From contig NZ_CP147251.1 in the NCBI RefSeq assembly GCF_017426705.2, positions 434,001 through 498,000 on the forward strand: a stretch of DNA of 64,000 nucleotides, written 5' to 3'. The stretch is from Enterococcus sp. DIV2402. GTDB taxonomy: Bacteria; Bacillota; Bacilli; Lactobacillales; Enterococcaceae. A program made the position numbers and the translations under genes. Below the pieces are notes generated by a model. The model saw nothing but the letters and a program-made list of their open reading frames with translations, ran no database searches and was not told the DNA's origin. Shown piece by piece: positions 36,130 to 42,829 of the stretch (position 1 is the first letter of the stretch; the number at the start of each line of letters is the position of its first letter).

Positions 36130-37686
36130 ATGGGACTTAACATTCTCCTCGCTATCATCGGATTAATTGTCGGTCTATTCGCTGGTATTTTTGTCACAAA
36201 TTCTCGCCATGAAAAAGCTGTGAACGGCGCGAAAAATACTGCAGCTAGTATTTTAAATACTGCCAAAAAAGAAGCAGAGACTTTACGAAAAGAAGCGTTG
36301 TTAGAAGCTAAGGAAGAAACTCAAAAGTACCGATCAGAAATTGAAAGTGAGTTGAAAGAAAGTAGACTTGAGTTAAAATCACAAGAAAATCGCTTACTAC
36401 AAAGAGAACAATTACTTGATCGCAAAGATGATTCTTTGGAAAAACGTGAACATTCGTTGGCTAATAAGGAACATAAAGTCAGTGAAAAACAACAATTAAT
36501 AGACGAGCGAGAAAAAGAAGTTGAAAAACTAATTGGCGAACAACAAGCAGAATTAGAACGAATTGCTGCATTGTCTAGAGAAGATGCAAAAGAAATCATT
36601 ATGAAATCAACCGAAGCAGAGTTGAATCATGAATTAACGGTTATGGTAAAAGAATCTGAACAACGTGCAAAAGAAGAAGCAGATCGCAAAGCGAAAAACT
36701 TACTTTCATTAGCTATTCAACGTTGCGCAGCAGATCAAGTATCTGAAACAACTGTCTCTGTTGTGACTTTACCAAATGATGAAATGAAAGGTCGTATCAT
36801 CGGTCGCGAAGGAAGAAACATTCGCACATTAGAAACACTTACAGGCATCGATTTAATTATTGATGACACACCAGAAGCAGTAGTGTTATCTGGTTTTGAT
36901 CCAATCCGACGTGAAATTGCGCGGATGACTTTAGAGAAATTGATTCAAGATGGACGGATTCACCCTGCAAGAATCGAAGAAATGGTTGAAAAATCACGGA
37001 AAGAAATGGATGAACGCATTCGCGAATATGGTGAACAAGCAGCCTTTGAAGTTGGTGCGCATACTTTACATCCAGATTTAATCAAGATTTTAGGACGTTT
37101 ACGCTTTAGAACAAGTTATGGTCAAAACGTCTTGAATCACTCAATTGAAGTTGCGAAGTTAACAGGTGTTCTTGCAGCAGAGTTGGGTGAAGATATTCAG
37201 TTAGCAAAACGTGCAGGTCTCTTACATGATATCGGAAAAGCACTAGATCATGAAATTGAAGGTTCTCACGTACAAATTGGTGCAGAACTAGCTGCGAAAT
37301 ACAAAGAAAATCCAGTGGTAATCAATGCCATCGCTTCTCACCACGGAGATACAGAAGCAACATCTGTCATTTCTGTTTTGGTAGCAGCGGCGGATGCATT
37401 ATCTGCGGCTCGTCCGGGAGCGCGTAGTGAATCACTTGAAAACTATATTCGTCGTTTAGAAAACTTAGAAAATATTTCTAACAGCTTTGCCGGAGTTGAT
37501 TACAGTTTCGCTGTTCAAGCCGGTCGTGAAGTGCGTGTAATGGTTAAACCAGAAGAAATCTCAGATATGGATGCTGTTCGTTTAGTACGAGACATTCGTA
37601 AGAAAATTGAAGATGAACTGGATTATCCAGGAAATATTAAAGTAATTGTTATTCGTGAAACACGTGCAACAGATTACGCTAAATAG
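36130..37686 (+). CDS. rny: Ribonuclease Y
   Basis: RNase Y (518 aa) is the membrane-anchored endoribonuclease that starts mRNA decay in Gram-positives. It has one N-terminal membrane helix ([19 protein letters not shown]), a long charged coiled coil (about residues 30-205), a KH domain ([19 protein letters not shown]) and an HD domain ([21 protein letters not shown]). Length matches the family. A clear GGAGGTGATTC ribosome site precedes the ATG. It follows recA with its own promoter. Confidence 0.97.
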   Translation: MGLNILLAIIGLIVGLFAGIFVTNSRHEKAVNGAKNTAASILNTAKKEAETLRKEALLEAKEETQKYRSEIESELKESRLELKSQENRLLQREQLLDRKDDSLEKREHSLANKEHKVSEKQQLIDEREKEVEKLIGEQQAELERIAALSREDAKEIIMKSTEAELNHELTVMVKESEQRAKEEADRKAKNLLSLAIQRCAADQVSETTVSVVTLPNDEMKGRIIGREGRNIRTLETLTGIDLIIDDTPEAVVLSGFDPIRREIARMTLEKLIQDGRIHPARIEEMVEKSRKEMDERIREYGEQAAFEVGAHTLHPDLIKILGRLRFRTSYGQNVLNHSIEVAKLTGVLAAELGEDIQLAKRAGLLHDIGKALDHEIEGSHVQIGAELAAKYKENPVVINAIASHHGDTEATSVISVLVAAADALSAARPGARSESLENYIRRLENLENISNSFAGVDYSFAVQAGREVRVMVKPEEISDMDAVRLVRDIRKKIEDELDYPGNIKVIVIRETRATDYAK

Positions 37687-37690
37687 TCAA

Positions 37691-37723
37691 AAAGGCATCC
37701 TCTTAAAAGAGGGTGTCTTTTTT
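37691..37723 (+). terminator. Terminator after rny
   Basis: AAGGCATCCTCTT pairs with AAGAGGGTGTCTT (wobbles) and runs into six T. Confidence 0.9.
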
Positions 37724-37752
37724 CATGTTATACTACAAGAAGAGGTGATTTT

Positions 37753-37977
37753 ATGCGTAAAAACGACCAACAATTCATTAAAACTCATCCGTATCTCCAT
37801 CTTATTTTGGTGATGATTATGGCTAGTCTTATTGGCATAACGATTGAATATGTCATCAATCAAGATTTTATTGGTTCGGGTTTTTTTACAAGTCTCATTT
37901 TATTACTGATTGAAATGTTGCGAATACGAAAAAAACGAAAAAAAGAGACACATCACAAACTAGATAAACAGAAGTAG
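37753..37977 (+). CDS. Small membrane protein with basic C-terminus
   Basis: This 74-aa protein has two hydrophobic segments (about residues 15-34 and 42-58) and a strongly basic tail (RIRKKRKKETHHK). Family not recognised. It has AGAGGTGATTTT before the ATG and an extended -10 (TGTTATACT) about 20 bp upstream, so it looks expressed. Confidence 0.65.
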   Translation: MRKNDQQFIKTHPYLHLILVMIMASLIGITIEYVINQDFIGSGFFTSLILLLIEMLRIRKKRKKETHHKLDKQK

Positions 37978-37978
37978 G

Positions 37979-38015
37979 AGCGTGGCTTTGTTTTTAAGAC
38001 TTGCCATGCTTTTTC
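37979..38015 (+). terminator. Terminator after the small membrane protein gene
   Basis: AGCGTGGC (37979-37986) pairs with GCCATGCT (38003-38010; one wobble) across a 16-nt loop, then TTTTT. Confidence 0.65.
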
Positions 38016-38039
38016 AGTGTAATAGGCAGGAGGTATCAC

Positions 38040-38480
38040 ATGAAAAGTAAAATCGGCTTAATCTTAACCTGGGGAATGATAATTAGTGGGGCGTTAGGTT
38101 TTATTGTATTTGGTAATAAAGAAGGTCGCTTCAAATACTATCAAGATGGATTAAGTATAACCATTCAAAATCAAACCAACCAACCGTTGCAGATTAATGT
38201 CTTACAATCAGAAGCGGAACAAATTTTGTTTTCAATGAACGTAGCACCGCACACTATTCACAGTGTAACCAACCAAAATATTTTGCCTAATGATCAAGAT
38301 ATGTCTGTGATTATAGATTATAAATTCTCTGGAGAAACGCATCGTTTACAAGGTTTTCCCTATATTGATTCAATGGAAACGAAATATGTGTTGGAATTAG
38401 AATTTAACGAAAAGGGAGAGGTTTTTTCTTCCGGATTAGGAGATGGGCGTGTCATTTTAAGAGGTAACGTATTGGAATAA
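38040..38480 (+). CDS. Exported or membrane-anchored hypothetical protein
   Basis: This 146-aa protein has an N-terminal hydrophobic segment (residues 5-24, no lipobox cysteine) and a beta-rich outer part with polar Gln/Asn stretches (ITIQNQTNQPLQINVL). I do not recognise a family. The ATG at 38040 follows CAGGAGGT. Nearest neighbours are a small membrane protein and the ammonium transporter; neither explains its role. Confidence 0.65.
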   Translation: MKSKIGLILTWGMIISGALGFIVFGNKEGRFKYYQDGLSITIQNQTNQPLQINVLQSEAEQILFSMNVAPHTIHSVTNQNILPNDQDMSVIIDYKFSGETHRLQGFPYIDSMETKYVLELEFNEKGEVFSSGLGDGRVILRGNVLE

Positions 38481-38518
38481 ATGATGAAGACTTATTTCAA
38501 ATAAAAATCGCTTTCCCA

Positions 38519-38535
38519 TGTAATAAAACATAACA
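38519..38535 (+). promoter_or_regulatory. GlnR/TnrA box 1 upstream of amt
   Basis: TGTAATAAAACATAACA fits TGTNA-N7-TNACA exactly. A TATAAT at 38544-38549 is a candidate -10, which would put this site over the -35 region. Confidence 0.8.
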
Positions 38536-38603
38536 TTAAAAGTTATAATTTTCAGATTATTTTCACTTTTTTTACAAAAACACTAGATTTACTAAAAAAG
38601 TGA

Positions 38604-38620
38604 TGTTATGATTTCTAACA
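38604..38620 (+). promoter_or_regulatory. GlnR/TnrA box 2 upstream of amt
   Basis: TGTTATGATTTCTAACA also fits TGTNA-N7-TNACA exactly, 85 bp downstream of box 1 and 17 bp before the amt start. Confidence 0.8.
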
Positions 38621-38637
38621 TAAAAGGAGGCGGTACT

Positions 38638-39855
38638 ATGGATACAGGAAATATTGCATTTATTTTGCTATGTGCGGCACTAGTTTTTCTTATGACGCCA
38701 GCATTAGCATTCTTCTACGGAGGATTAGAACGAAGAAAAAATATTTTAAACACGATGATGATGGTCATCGCAACAATCGGATTAGCATCCGTCTTATGGA
38801 TTATTATTGGTTATTCACTATCATTTAGTGGAGAGAACTCATTTGTTGGAAATTTTGATAAAATGTTCTTTAATGGCGTCACAGCTGAAGATGCAGGTGG
38901 GATTCCCGAATCATTATTTGCAGCATTTCAAATGATGTTTTCAATTATTGCCGCAGCGATTATTACAGGTTCAGTTGTCGGTCGTATGCGCTTTTCAGCA
39001 ATTTTTACTTTTATTGCTTTTTGGTTGATTTTAATTTACTATCCAATGGCTCATATGGTATGGGGCGGCGGATTTTTACATGAAATTGGTTCAATTGACT
39101 TTGCGGGTGGAAATGTCGTGCATATCAGTTCAGGGTTTGCTGGGTTGATATTAGCGCTTGTCGTTGGCAAACGTCGTGAGTTTCATCAAACGGAATACCG
39201 TCCACACAATATTCCATTTATCGTATTAGGCGCTGGTTTGTTATGGTTTGGCTGGTTTGGTTTTAATGCCGGTTCAGCTCTAGCTGCAGATGGTTTGGCA
39301 GTTCATGCGTTATTAACAACTAACACGGCTGCTGCAAGTGCGATGCTATCATGGATATTAGTTGAAAAATTAACGATTGGTAAACCAACAATTGTTGGAG
39401 CATGTACAGGTGCGATTGTTGGTCTCGTTGCAATTACACCGGGTGCTGGTTTTGTTTCTCTATGGTCTTCATTTATCATTGGTGCCATTACTAGTCCGAT
39501 TTGTTATTATTTCATTTCAAAATTAAAACATCGCTTAGGTTTAGATGACTCTTTAGATGCATTCGGCTGTCACGGTGTTGGTGGTATCATTGGAGGAATT
39601 TTAACAGGAATCTTCGCTGATCCAGCAGTAGGTGGTTATAGTGGTTTAATTTATGGAGAAACGTCTTTATTTATCTCACAAATCTTAAGTATTGTGTTTA
39701 CGCTCGTTTATGTAGGAATTATCAGTTACATCATTATCTTTGTTATTAAGTTAGTGATGCCAATCCGTGTAACTGAACAAGAAGAAGCATTAGGTATGGA
39801 TAAAACAGAACACGATGAGACAGCCTACCCAACATTTATGGGCTTAGATTCTTAG
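38638..39855 (+). CDS. amt: Ammonium transporter
   Basis: Amt (405 aa) conducts ammonia/ammonium through a trimeric channel with about 11 membrane helices. Family blocks: LVFLMTPALAFFYGGLERRKN, the central twin-histidine regions WGGGFLHEIGSIDFAGG and GCHGVGGIIGGILTGIF, and WFGFNAGSA. The ATG at 38638 is set by AAAGGAGG 8 bases upstream. The PII gene follows after 13 bases, so PII can close the channel when nitrogen is plentiful. Two perfect GlnR/TnrA boxes upstream point to nitrogen control. Confidence 0.96.
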   Translation: MDTGNIAFILLCAALVFLMTPALAFFYGGLERRKNILNTMMMVIATIGLASVLWIIIGYSLSFSGENSFVGNFDKMFFNGVTAEDAGGIPESLFAAFQMMFSIIAAAIITGSVVGRMRFSAIFTFIAFWLILIYYPMAHMVWGGGFLHEIGSIDFAGGNVVHISSGFAGLILALVVGKRREFHQTEYRPHNIPFIVLGAGLLWFGWFGFNAGSALAADGLAVHALLTTNTAAASAMLSWILVEKLTIGKPTIVGACTGAIVGLVAITPGAGFVSLWSSFIIGAITSPICYYFISKLKHRLGLDDSLDAFGCHGVGGIIGGILTGIFADPAVGGYSGLIYGETSLFISQILSIVFTLVYVGIISYIIIFVIKLVMPIRVTEQEEALGMDKTEHDETAYPTFMGLDS

Positions 39856-39868
39856 GAGGAGTGCGCGT

Positions 39869-40210
39869 ATGAAAAAAATTGAAGCGATTATTCGTCAAGA
39901 GAAATTAGAAGAATTAAAACTTGCTTTAGATAAAGATTTTCAAATTAGCGGGATGACAGTCACTCAAGTTTTAGGTCACGGAAATCAAAAAGGTGTGGCA
40001 GAATTTGTTCGTGGACAAAAAGTGATTCCAACATTATTGCCTAAAATTGCGATTTGGTTAATAGTGGAAGATACGCAAGTAGAAGCAATTACTGATGAAA
40101 TCATTGCGATTTGTCACACTGGTGAAGTGGGCGATGGAAAAATCTTCATCTATAATGTGGAAGAAGTTATTCGTATTCGTACCAAAGAACGTGGAGAAAA
40201 CGCAATTTAA
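39869..40210 (+). CDS. glnK: PII-type nitrogen signalling protein
   Basis: This 113-aa protein begins MKKIEAIIRQEKLEEL and has the PII T-loop region GHGNQKGVAEFVRG and a C-terminal block GEVGDGKIFI. It should bind ATP/ADP and 2-oxoglutarate and block Amt. Position 51 of E. coli GlnB/GlnK (Tyr, uridylylation site) is not a tyrosine here: the T-loop reads EFVRGQKV, so uridylylation is excluded, as in most Firmicutes. GGAGGAG precedes the ATG. Confidence 0.95.
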   Translation: MKKIEAIIRQEKLEELKLALDKDFQISGMTVTQVLGHGNQKGVAEFVRGQKVIPTLLPKIAIWLIVEDTQVEAITDEIIAICHTGEVGDGKIFIYNVEEVIRIRTKERGENAI

Positions 40211-40222
40211 TGACAAAACAAG

Positions 40223-40256
40223 CAGCGTGTATTTAGTAGAATATGCGCTGTTTTTT
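40223..40256 (+). terminator. Terminator of amt-glnK
   Basis: CAGCGTGTATT pairs with AATATGCGCTG (wobbles), then six T. Confidence 0.85.
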
Positions 40257-40279
40257 GTTGAATTGAATCTCAAAAGGTC

Positions 40280-40330
40280 TTGTGAAAACGCTTTTGTTAT
40301 AGTACAATATTTATTGTGTTATAACAAAAG
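40280..40330 (+). promoter_or_regulatory. Promoter with a 40-bp palindrome over its -10 and start site
   Basis: TTGTGA (40280-40285), 17 bp, TACAAT (40303-40308). A perfect 11-bp inverted repeat, CTTTTGTTATA (40291-40301) and TATAACAAAAG (40320-40330), surrounds the -10, with a smaller ACAAT/ATTGT pair inside. It is suited to be an operator; the protein is unknown. Confidence 0.6.
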
Positions 40331-40348
40331 TTCAAGGAGGTTCTTACT

Positions 40349-40624
40349 ATGGTTGAAAAATATTTAAATTATGTTGGTGAATTGATGACGGATGTGGATT
40401 ATGTGGCATCGGGGTATCCGAAAGATTTTTTAGAAGTCAAAGTAGAGCAAGCTTTGCCATTTCGTTTTTATTGCAGTATGCAAGCAAATGATTGGGAAGA
40501 AGTGACTTCTGAACAACGAAACCAATTAATTAAACAATTAAAAGATAAAAAATCGATTTATTCAAAAAGTGACCATCGTTATTACATGTTAGATTTCTAT
40601 TTAGCAAGTTTAGGTGGGTTATAA
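40349..40624 (+). CDS. Hypothetical cytosolic protein
   Basis: This 91-aa soluble protein has no membrane segment or motif I recognise; it is rich in charged and aromatic residues (FRFYCSMQANDWEEV, KKSIYSKSDHRYYML). It has an AAGGAGG ribosome site and a good promoter with a palindrome, so it is real. Just downstream of it the accessory island begins. Confidence 0.7.
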   Translation: MVEKYLNYVGELMTDVDYVASGYPKDFLEVKVEQALPFRFYCSMQANDWEEVTSEQRNQLIKQLKDKKSIYSKSDHRYYMLDFYLASLGGL

Positions 40625-40631
40625 ACAAAAA

Positions 40632-40660
40632 AGTTCTAACGTTCAATTTGAACGTTAGAA
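40632..40660 (+). terminator. Terminator hairpin separated from its T-tract by an inserted element
   Basis: AGTTCTAACGTTC pairs with GAACGTTAGAACT (perfect). On the plus strand no T-tract follows directly; instead the transposon-derived element begins at 40665, and TTTTATTT resumes right after its other end at 40842. On the minus strand the hairpin is followed by TTTTTT. Confidence 0.75.
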
Positions 40661-40664
40661 CTCA

Positions 40665-40841
40665 GACTGTAGACAAATAGAATGTATAATCCTAAAAAAT
40701 AGTGATTATACATTTTATTTTTGTTTTTACTCAAAAATAGCGAAAAAGGCTTTCTGCCTTTATCTAACCATGTTGCTAATTTAAAAAAAATAGATTGAAA
40801 ATCTCTGAATAAGATAATTCTCAATCTATTTGTCTATAGTC
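40665..40841 (-). mobile_element. 177-bp IS1182-derived element (MITE-like) with 17-bp terminal inverted repeats
   Basis: Ends GACTGTAGACAAATAGA (40665-40681) and TCTATTTGTCTATAGTC (40825-40841) are inverted repeats with one mismatch. On the minus strand the interior encodes KLATWL, matching the last residues of the IS1182-like transposase remnant at 43.3 kb (KLATWLVKG), and the right subterminal hairpin also resembles that copy's end (TCTATTTGTTTACAGTC, 43467-43483). So it is a deletion derivative of the same IS family. Confidence 0.75.
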
Positions 40842-40987
40842 TTTTATTTCCTTTTCGTCAGACTTTATACAACTATACGAAAAAAATGTCCGATTAATCA
40901 TCTTATAATCATTGATTTATCAAGGCTTACTAATTTTTTGATCTATGCTACACTTCAGTAAAATAGAATAACAAAGGAGTGATTTTT

Positions 40988-41110
40988 ATGCGAAAATATT
41001 GCGCAGAATTTATTGGCACGTTCGTTCTGGTCTTTTTAGGAACAGGTTCGGTGGCGATAACCAACGTTAGAATAGTTTCAAGCATGCAGATGTCACCCCC
41101 TAACCTATAG
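40988..41110 (+). pseudogene. Truncated aquaporin/glycerol facilitator gene (5' end only)
   Basis: Starting at ATG 40988 (AAAGGAG upstream) the first 24 residues read MRKYCAEFIGTFVLVFLGTG and continue SVAI, a typical N-terminus of the MIP family (first membrane helix with AEFxGTFxLVFxGTGS). After about position 41063 the frame leaves the family and stops at 41108-41110. The other five helices and both NPA motifs are absent, so the gene is broken by the junction with accessory DNA. Confidence 0.85.
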
Positions 41111-41187
41111 AAGCGTTAGTAGGCTAAATGCCAAAGTTGATTATATCATGGATTTATATGTTTATAATGGAGTATTCTTCAATAGAT

Positions 41188-41255
41188 ATGTGAACTACTC
41201 ACCCCTTAGCTAAACCTATTGGTTCTTAATGCTTGAAGTGGTGAGTAGTTCACAT
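41188..41255. repeat. Perfect 16-bp inverted repeat with 36-bp loop
   Basis: ATGTGAACTACTCACC (41188-41203) and GGTGAGTAGTTCACAT (41240-41255) are exact inverse copies. The pattern recalls the subterminal hairpins of IS200/IS605-type elements, but no transposase is left, so the origin is uncertain. On the minus strand it follows the small membrane gene by 3 bases and could act as its transcript end, though without a T-run. Confidence 0.75.
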
Positions 41256-41258
41256 CTT

Positions 41259-41429
41259 TCATTTCCAATCCTTAACAAATGCAATCCAATACAAAAAAAT
41301 ACTCACAAGTATTCCTACCCCAAATAAAAGATGAGATCCACTAATTTTAGTTATATAAAAAATAAGATAAGCTATTCCAGCTGTTATACCACTAAAAAGA
41401 AATTGTTTTTTCCATTTTTTACTTACCAT
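41259..41429 (-). CDS. 56-aa two-helix membrane protein, candidate bacteriocin immunity protein
   Basis: The product starts MVSKKWKKQFLFSGITAG, has a basic N-terminus, two hydrophobic helices (about residues 10-27 and 35-52) and ends FVKDWK. Its ATG overlaps the stop of the upstream 272-aa gene by 7 bases (ATGGTAA), so the two are translationally coupled. Small basic membrane proteins coupled to a bacteriocin precursor are commonly the self-protection factor. No sequence family is recognised; the immunity role is inferred from architecture alone. Confidence 0.6.
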   Translation of the reverse strand: MVSKKWKKQFLFSGITAGIAYLIFYITKISGSHLLFGVGILVSIFLYWIAFVKDWK

Positions 41430-42241
41430 AACTCAATCCATCCATTATTTCTAATCTTATCTCTTCTATCTACCCATTTCGCAAAGGCTGTACCCGGATC
41501 CCAAGCGGCCATAACGAATTCCCAAACAACGCCATAATATCCAGCAACAATTCCCAATCCCACTCTAGTAAGTCGCGCCTTTACTCTACTTTTGAACGTA
41601 TTTCTCACCCAATTTACTCCATACTTTCTTATTGCTCCCATAAGGCTACCACCTATGCCACCAATGACAAAATTAATTGCGAGATTAGTAGCTACGCTTA
41701 ACACCCAAACAGACAACCATCCACGTGAAGCCGCAAAAACATCCTCTCCACTAATTGGGTCAAAAATACTGGAATGATTTTCATCAATTCGATCAATCAT
41801 CTCTTCACTAGTTGCTTCTATATCTTTATAAAGATTGCTTTCTGAATTAAAAAAATCCATCAAGACGGATTTGACATCGTGAGCATCTTCTTGTGTAGGG
41901 AAAGCAGTGTCATCAACTACTACCTCAATTAAATTTTCAAATGTTTCAATTTGTTCATTGTTCAGGACTTGAATATCTAGCTCTGTGTTTTCATCAAACA
42001 CTTCTGCTATTTCCTCACGCACCGCTACTAACTCTGGGTTATTTGTTTCCGTTTCTGAAATCATAGAAACTAACTCTTCATCAGTCATTTTAGAAGTATC
42101 TGAGAGAATTCCCTCTTCCACGTTTGCTAGAGCATCCGCCAAAACCTTTTCTCCTACATTACTACTTGAAAAAATAGGAAAGCATATCTGGGCAACCAAC
42201 ACGATAATAAGTATAACTTGAACAACTTTTCTCTTTTTCAT
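41423..42241 (-). CDS. Secreted bacteriocin-like precursor protein (SdpC/closticin-like architecture)
   Basis: This 272-aa protein has a Sec signal peptide (KKRKVVQVILIIVLVAQICF, then a small-residue site), an acidic middle part (about residues 40-165), and a C-terminal domain of about 100 residues that is suddenly hydrophobic and basic: RGWLSVWVLSVATNLAINF, a glycine-rich IGGIGGSLMGAIRKYG, a run of Arg/Lys, then GIVAGYYGVVWEFVMAAW and a polar end NNGWIELW. An acidic pro-region followed by a cationic, membrane-active tail is the layout of large-precursor bacteriocins such as SdpC and closticin 574. AGGAGG precedes the ATG. The coupled 56-aa gene would be immunity. Homology to a known toxin is not recognised. 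Confidence 0.65.
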   Translation of the reverse strand: MKKRKVVQVILIIVLVAQICFPIFSSSNVGEKVLADALANVEEGILSDTSKMTDEELVSMISETETNNPELVAVREEIAEVFDENTELDIQVLNNEQIETFENLIEVVVDDTAFPTQEDAHDVKSVLMDFFNSESNLYKDIEATSEEMIDRIDENHSSIFDPISGEDVFAASRGWLSVWVLSVATNLAINFVIGGIGGSLMGAIRKYGVNWVRNTFKSRVKARLTRVGLGIVAGYYGVVWEFVMAAWDPGTAFAKWVDRRDKIRNNGWIELW

Positions 42242-42310
42242 ATTTTAACCTCCTCGTAAAATAATTTTTGTCTAATACTTTTTAATCAAAATGTTTCTGA
42301 ACCGTAAAAT

Positions 42311-42686
42311 TTAAGGATCCAACGGAAATTTGCTATCACCTCCTGTAGCATTGTCTACCTTCATAACTAAAGCTGCATCTTCAGAAGTTAACGTGTATTC
42401 TTCAACATTTTCTGCATCATCTAAATCATTAAGAGTATCTTCCAACGAGACATCTTCATATTTATTTTCTAAAAACCTCAATGCAGCTTCACTTCTTGCT
42501 ATTTCTTCTTGATACATAATTAATTCTTCAGCAGAATAAAAAGTTTGTTGTCCTTCTGGAAATTCTTCTACTAATTCTCTTTCTTCCTCGATTTCATTAG
42601 CTAATACGATAGTTTGAAACGATGGAGAAATTACTCCTAATAAACATTATTGTTGCAACCACACTTACCCAAAACTTCTTTTTCAT
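42311..42686 (-). pseudogene. Frameshifted gene for a small secreted acidic protein
   Basis: From ATG 42686 the frame reads MKKKFWVSVVATIMF and hits a stop after 29 codons, but one frame over the text continues LLGVISPSFQTIVLANEIEE and then runs through MYQEEIARSEAALRFLENK to FPLDP and a stop at 42311. Joined, the product is a typical signal peptide plus about 95 acidic residues. One extra T in a TTT (around 42640-42645) explains the break. It is the first gene after the shared 21-bp repeat promoter, 69 bp ahead of the bacteriocin-like gene. Function unknown. Confidence 0.7.
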
Positions 42687-42709
42687 TTCCTTATATTTAA
42701 TATGGCTTA

Positions 42710-42777
42710 ATTATATATTTAATTTTTTATAAAAAACCACTTTTGTTCTAAACGTCGTAAATTCATGCTTGAACGTC
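42710..42777 (-). promoter_or_regulatory. Promoter with two GACGTT direct repeats 21 bp apart
   Basis: On the minus strand GACGTTCAAGCATG (first core at 42772-42777) and GACGTTTAGAAC (second core at 42751-42756) repeat with a 21-bp period, and a TATAAT (42710-42715) lies 41 bp from the second core. There is no good -35. This layout is that of LytTR-type response regulator sites in quorum-sensing bacteriocin operons. An almost identical element lies at 60.8 kb. Confidence 0.7.
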
Positions 42778-42829
42778 ATATTTTTTATAAATTACTGATT
42801 TCAGTATCGATTAGCCTAGCAATCTCCAA

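Noticed and set aside
40636..40824. 62-codon minus-strand protein gene
   Set aside because: It is the C-terminal remnant of an IS transposase (KLATWL) running through the terminal repeat, not an independent gene.
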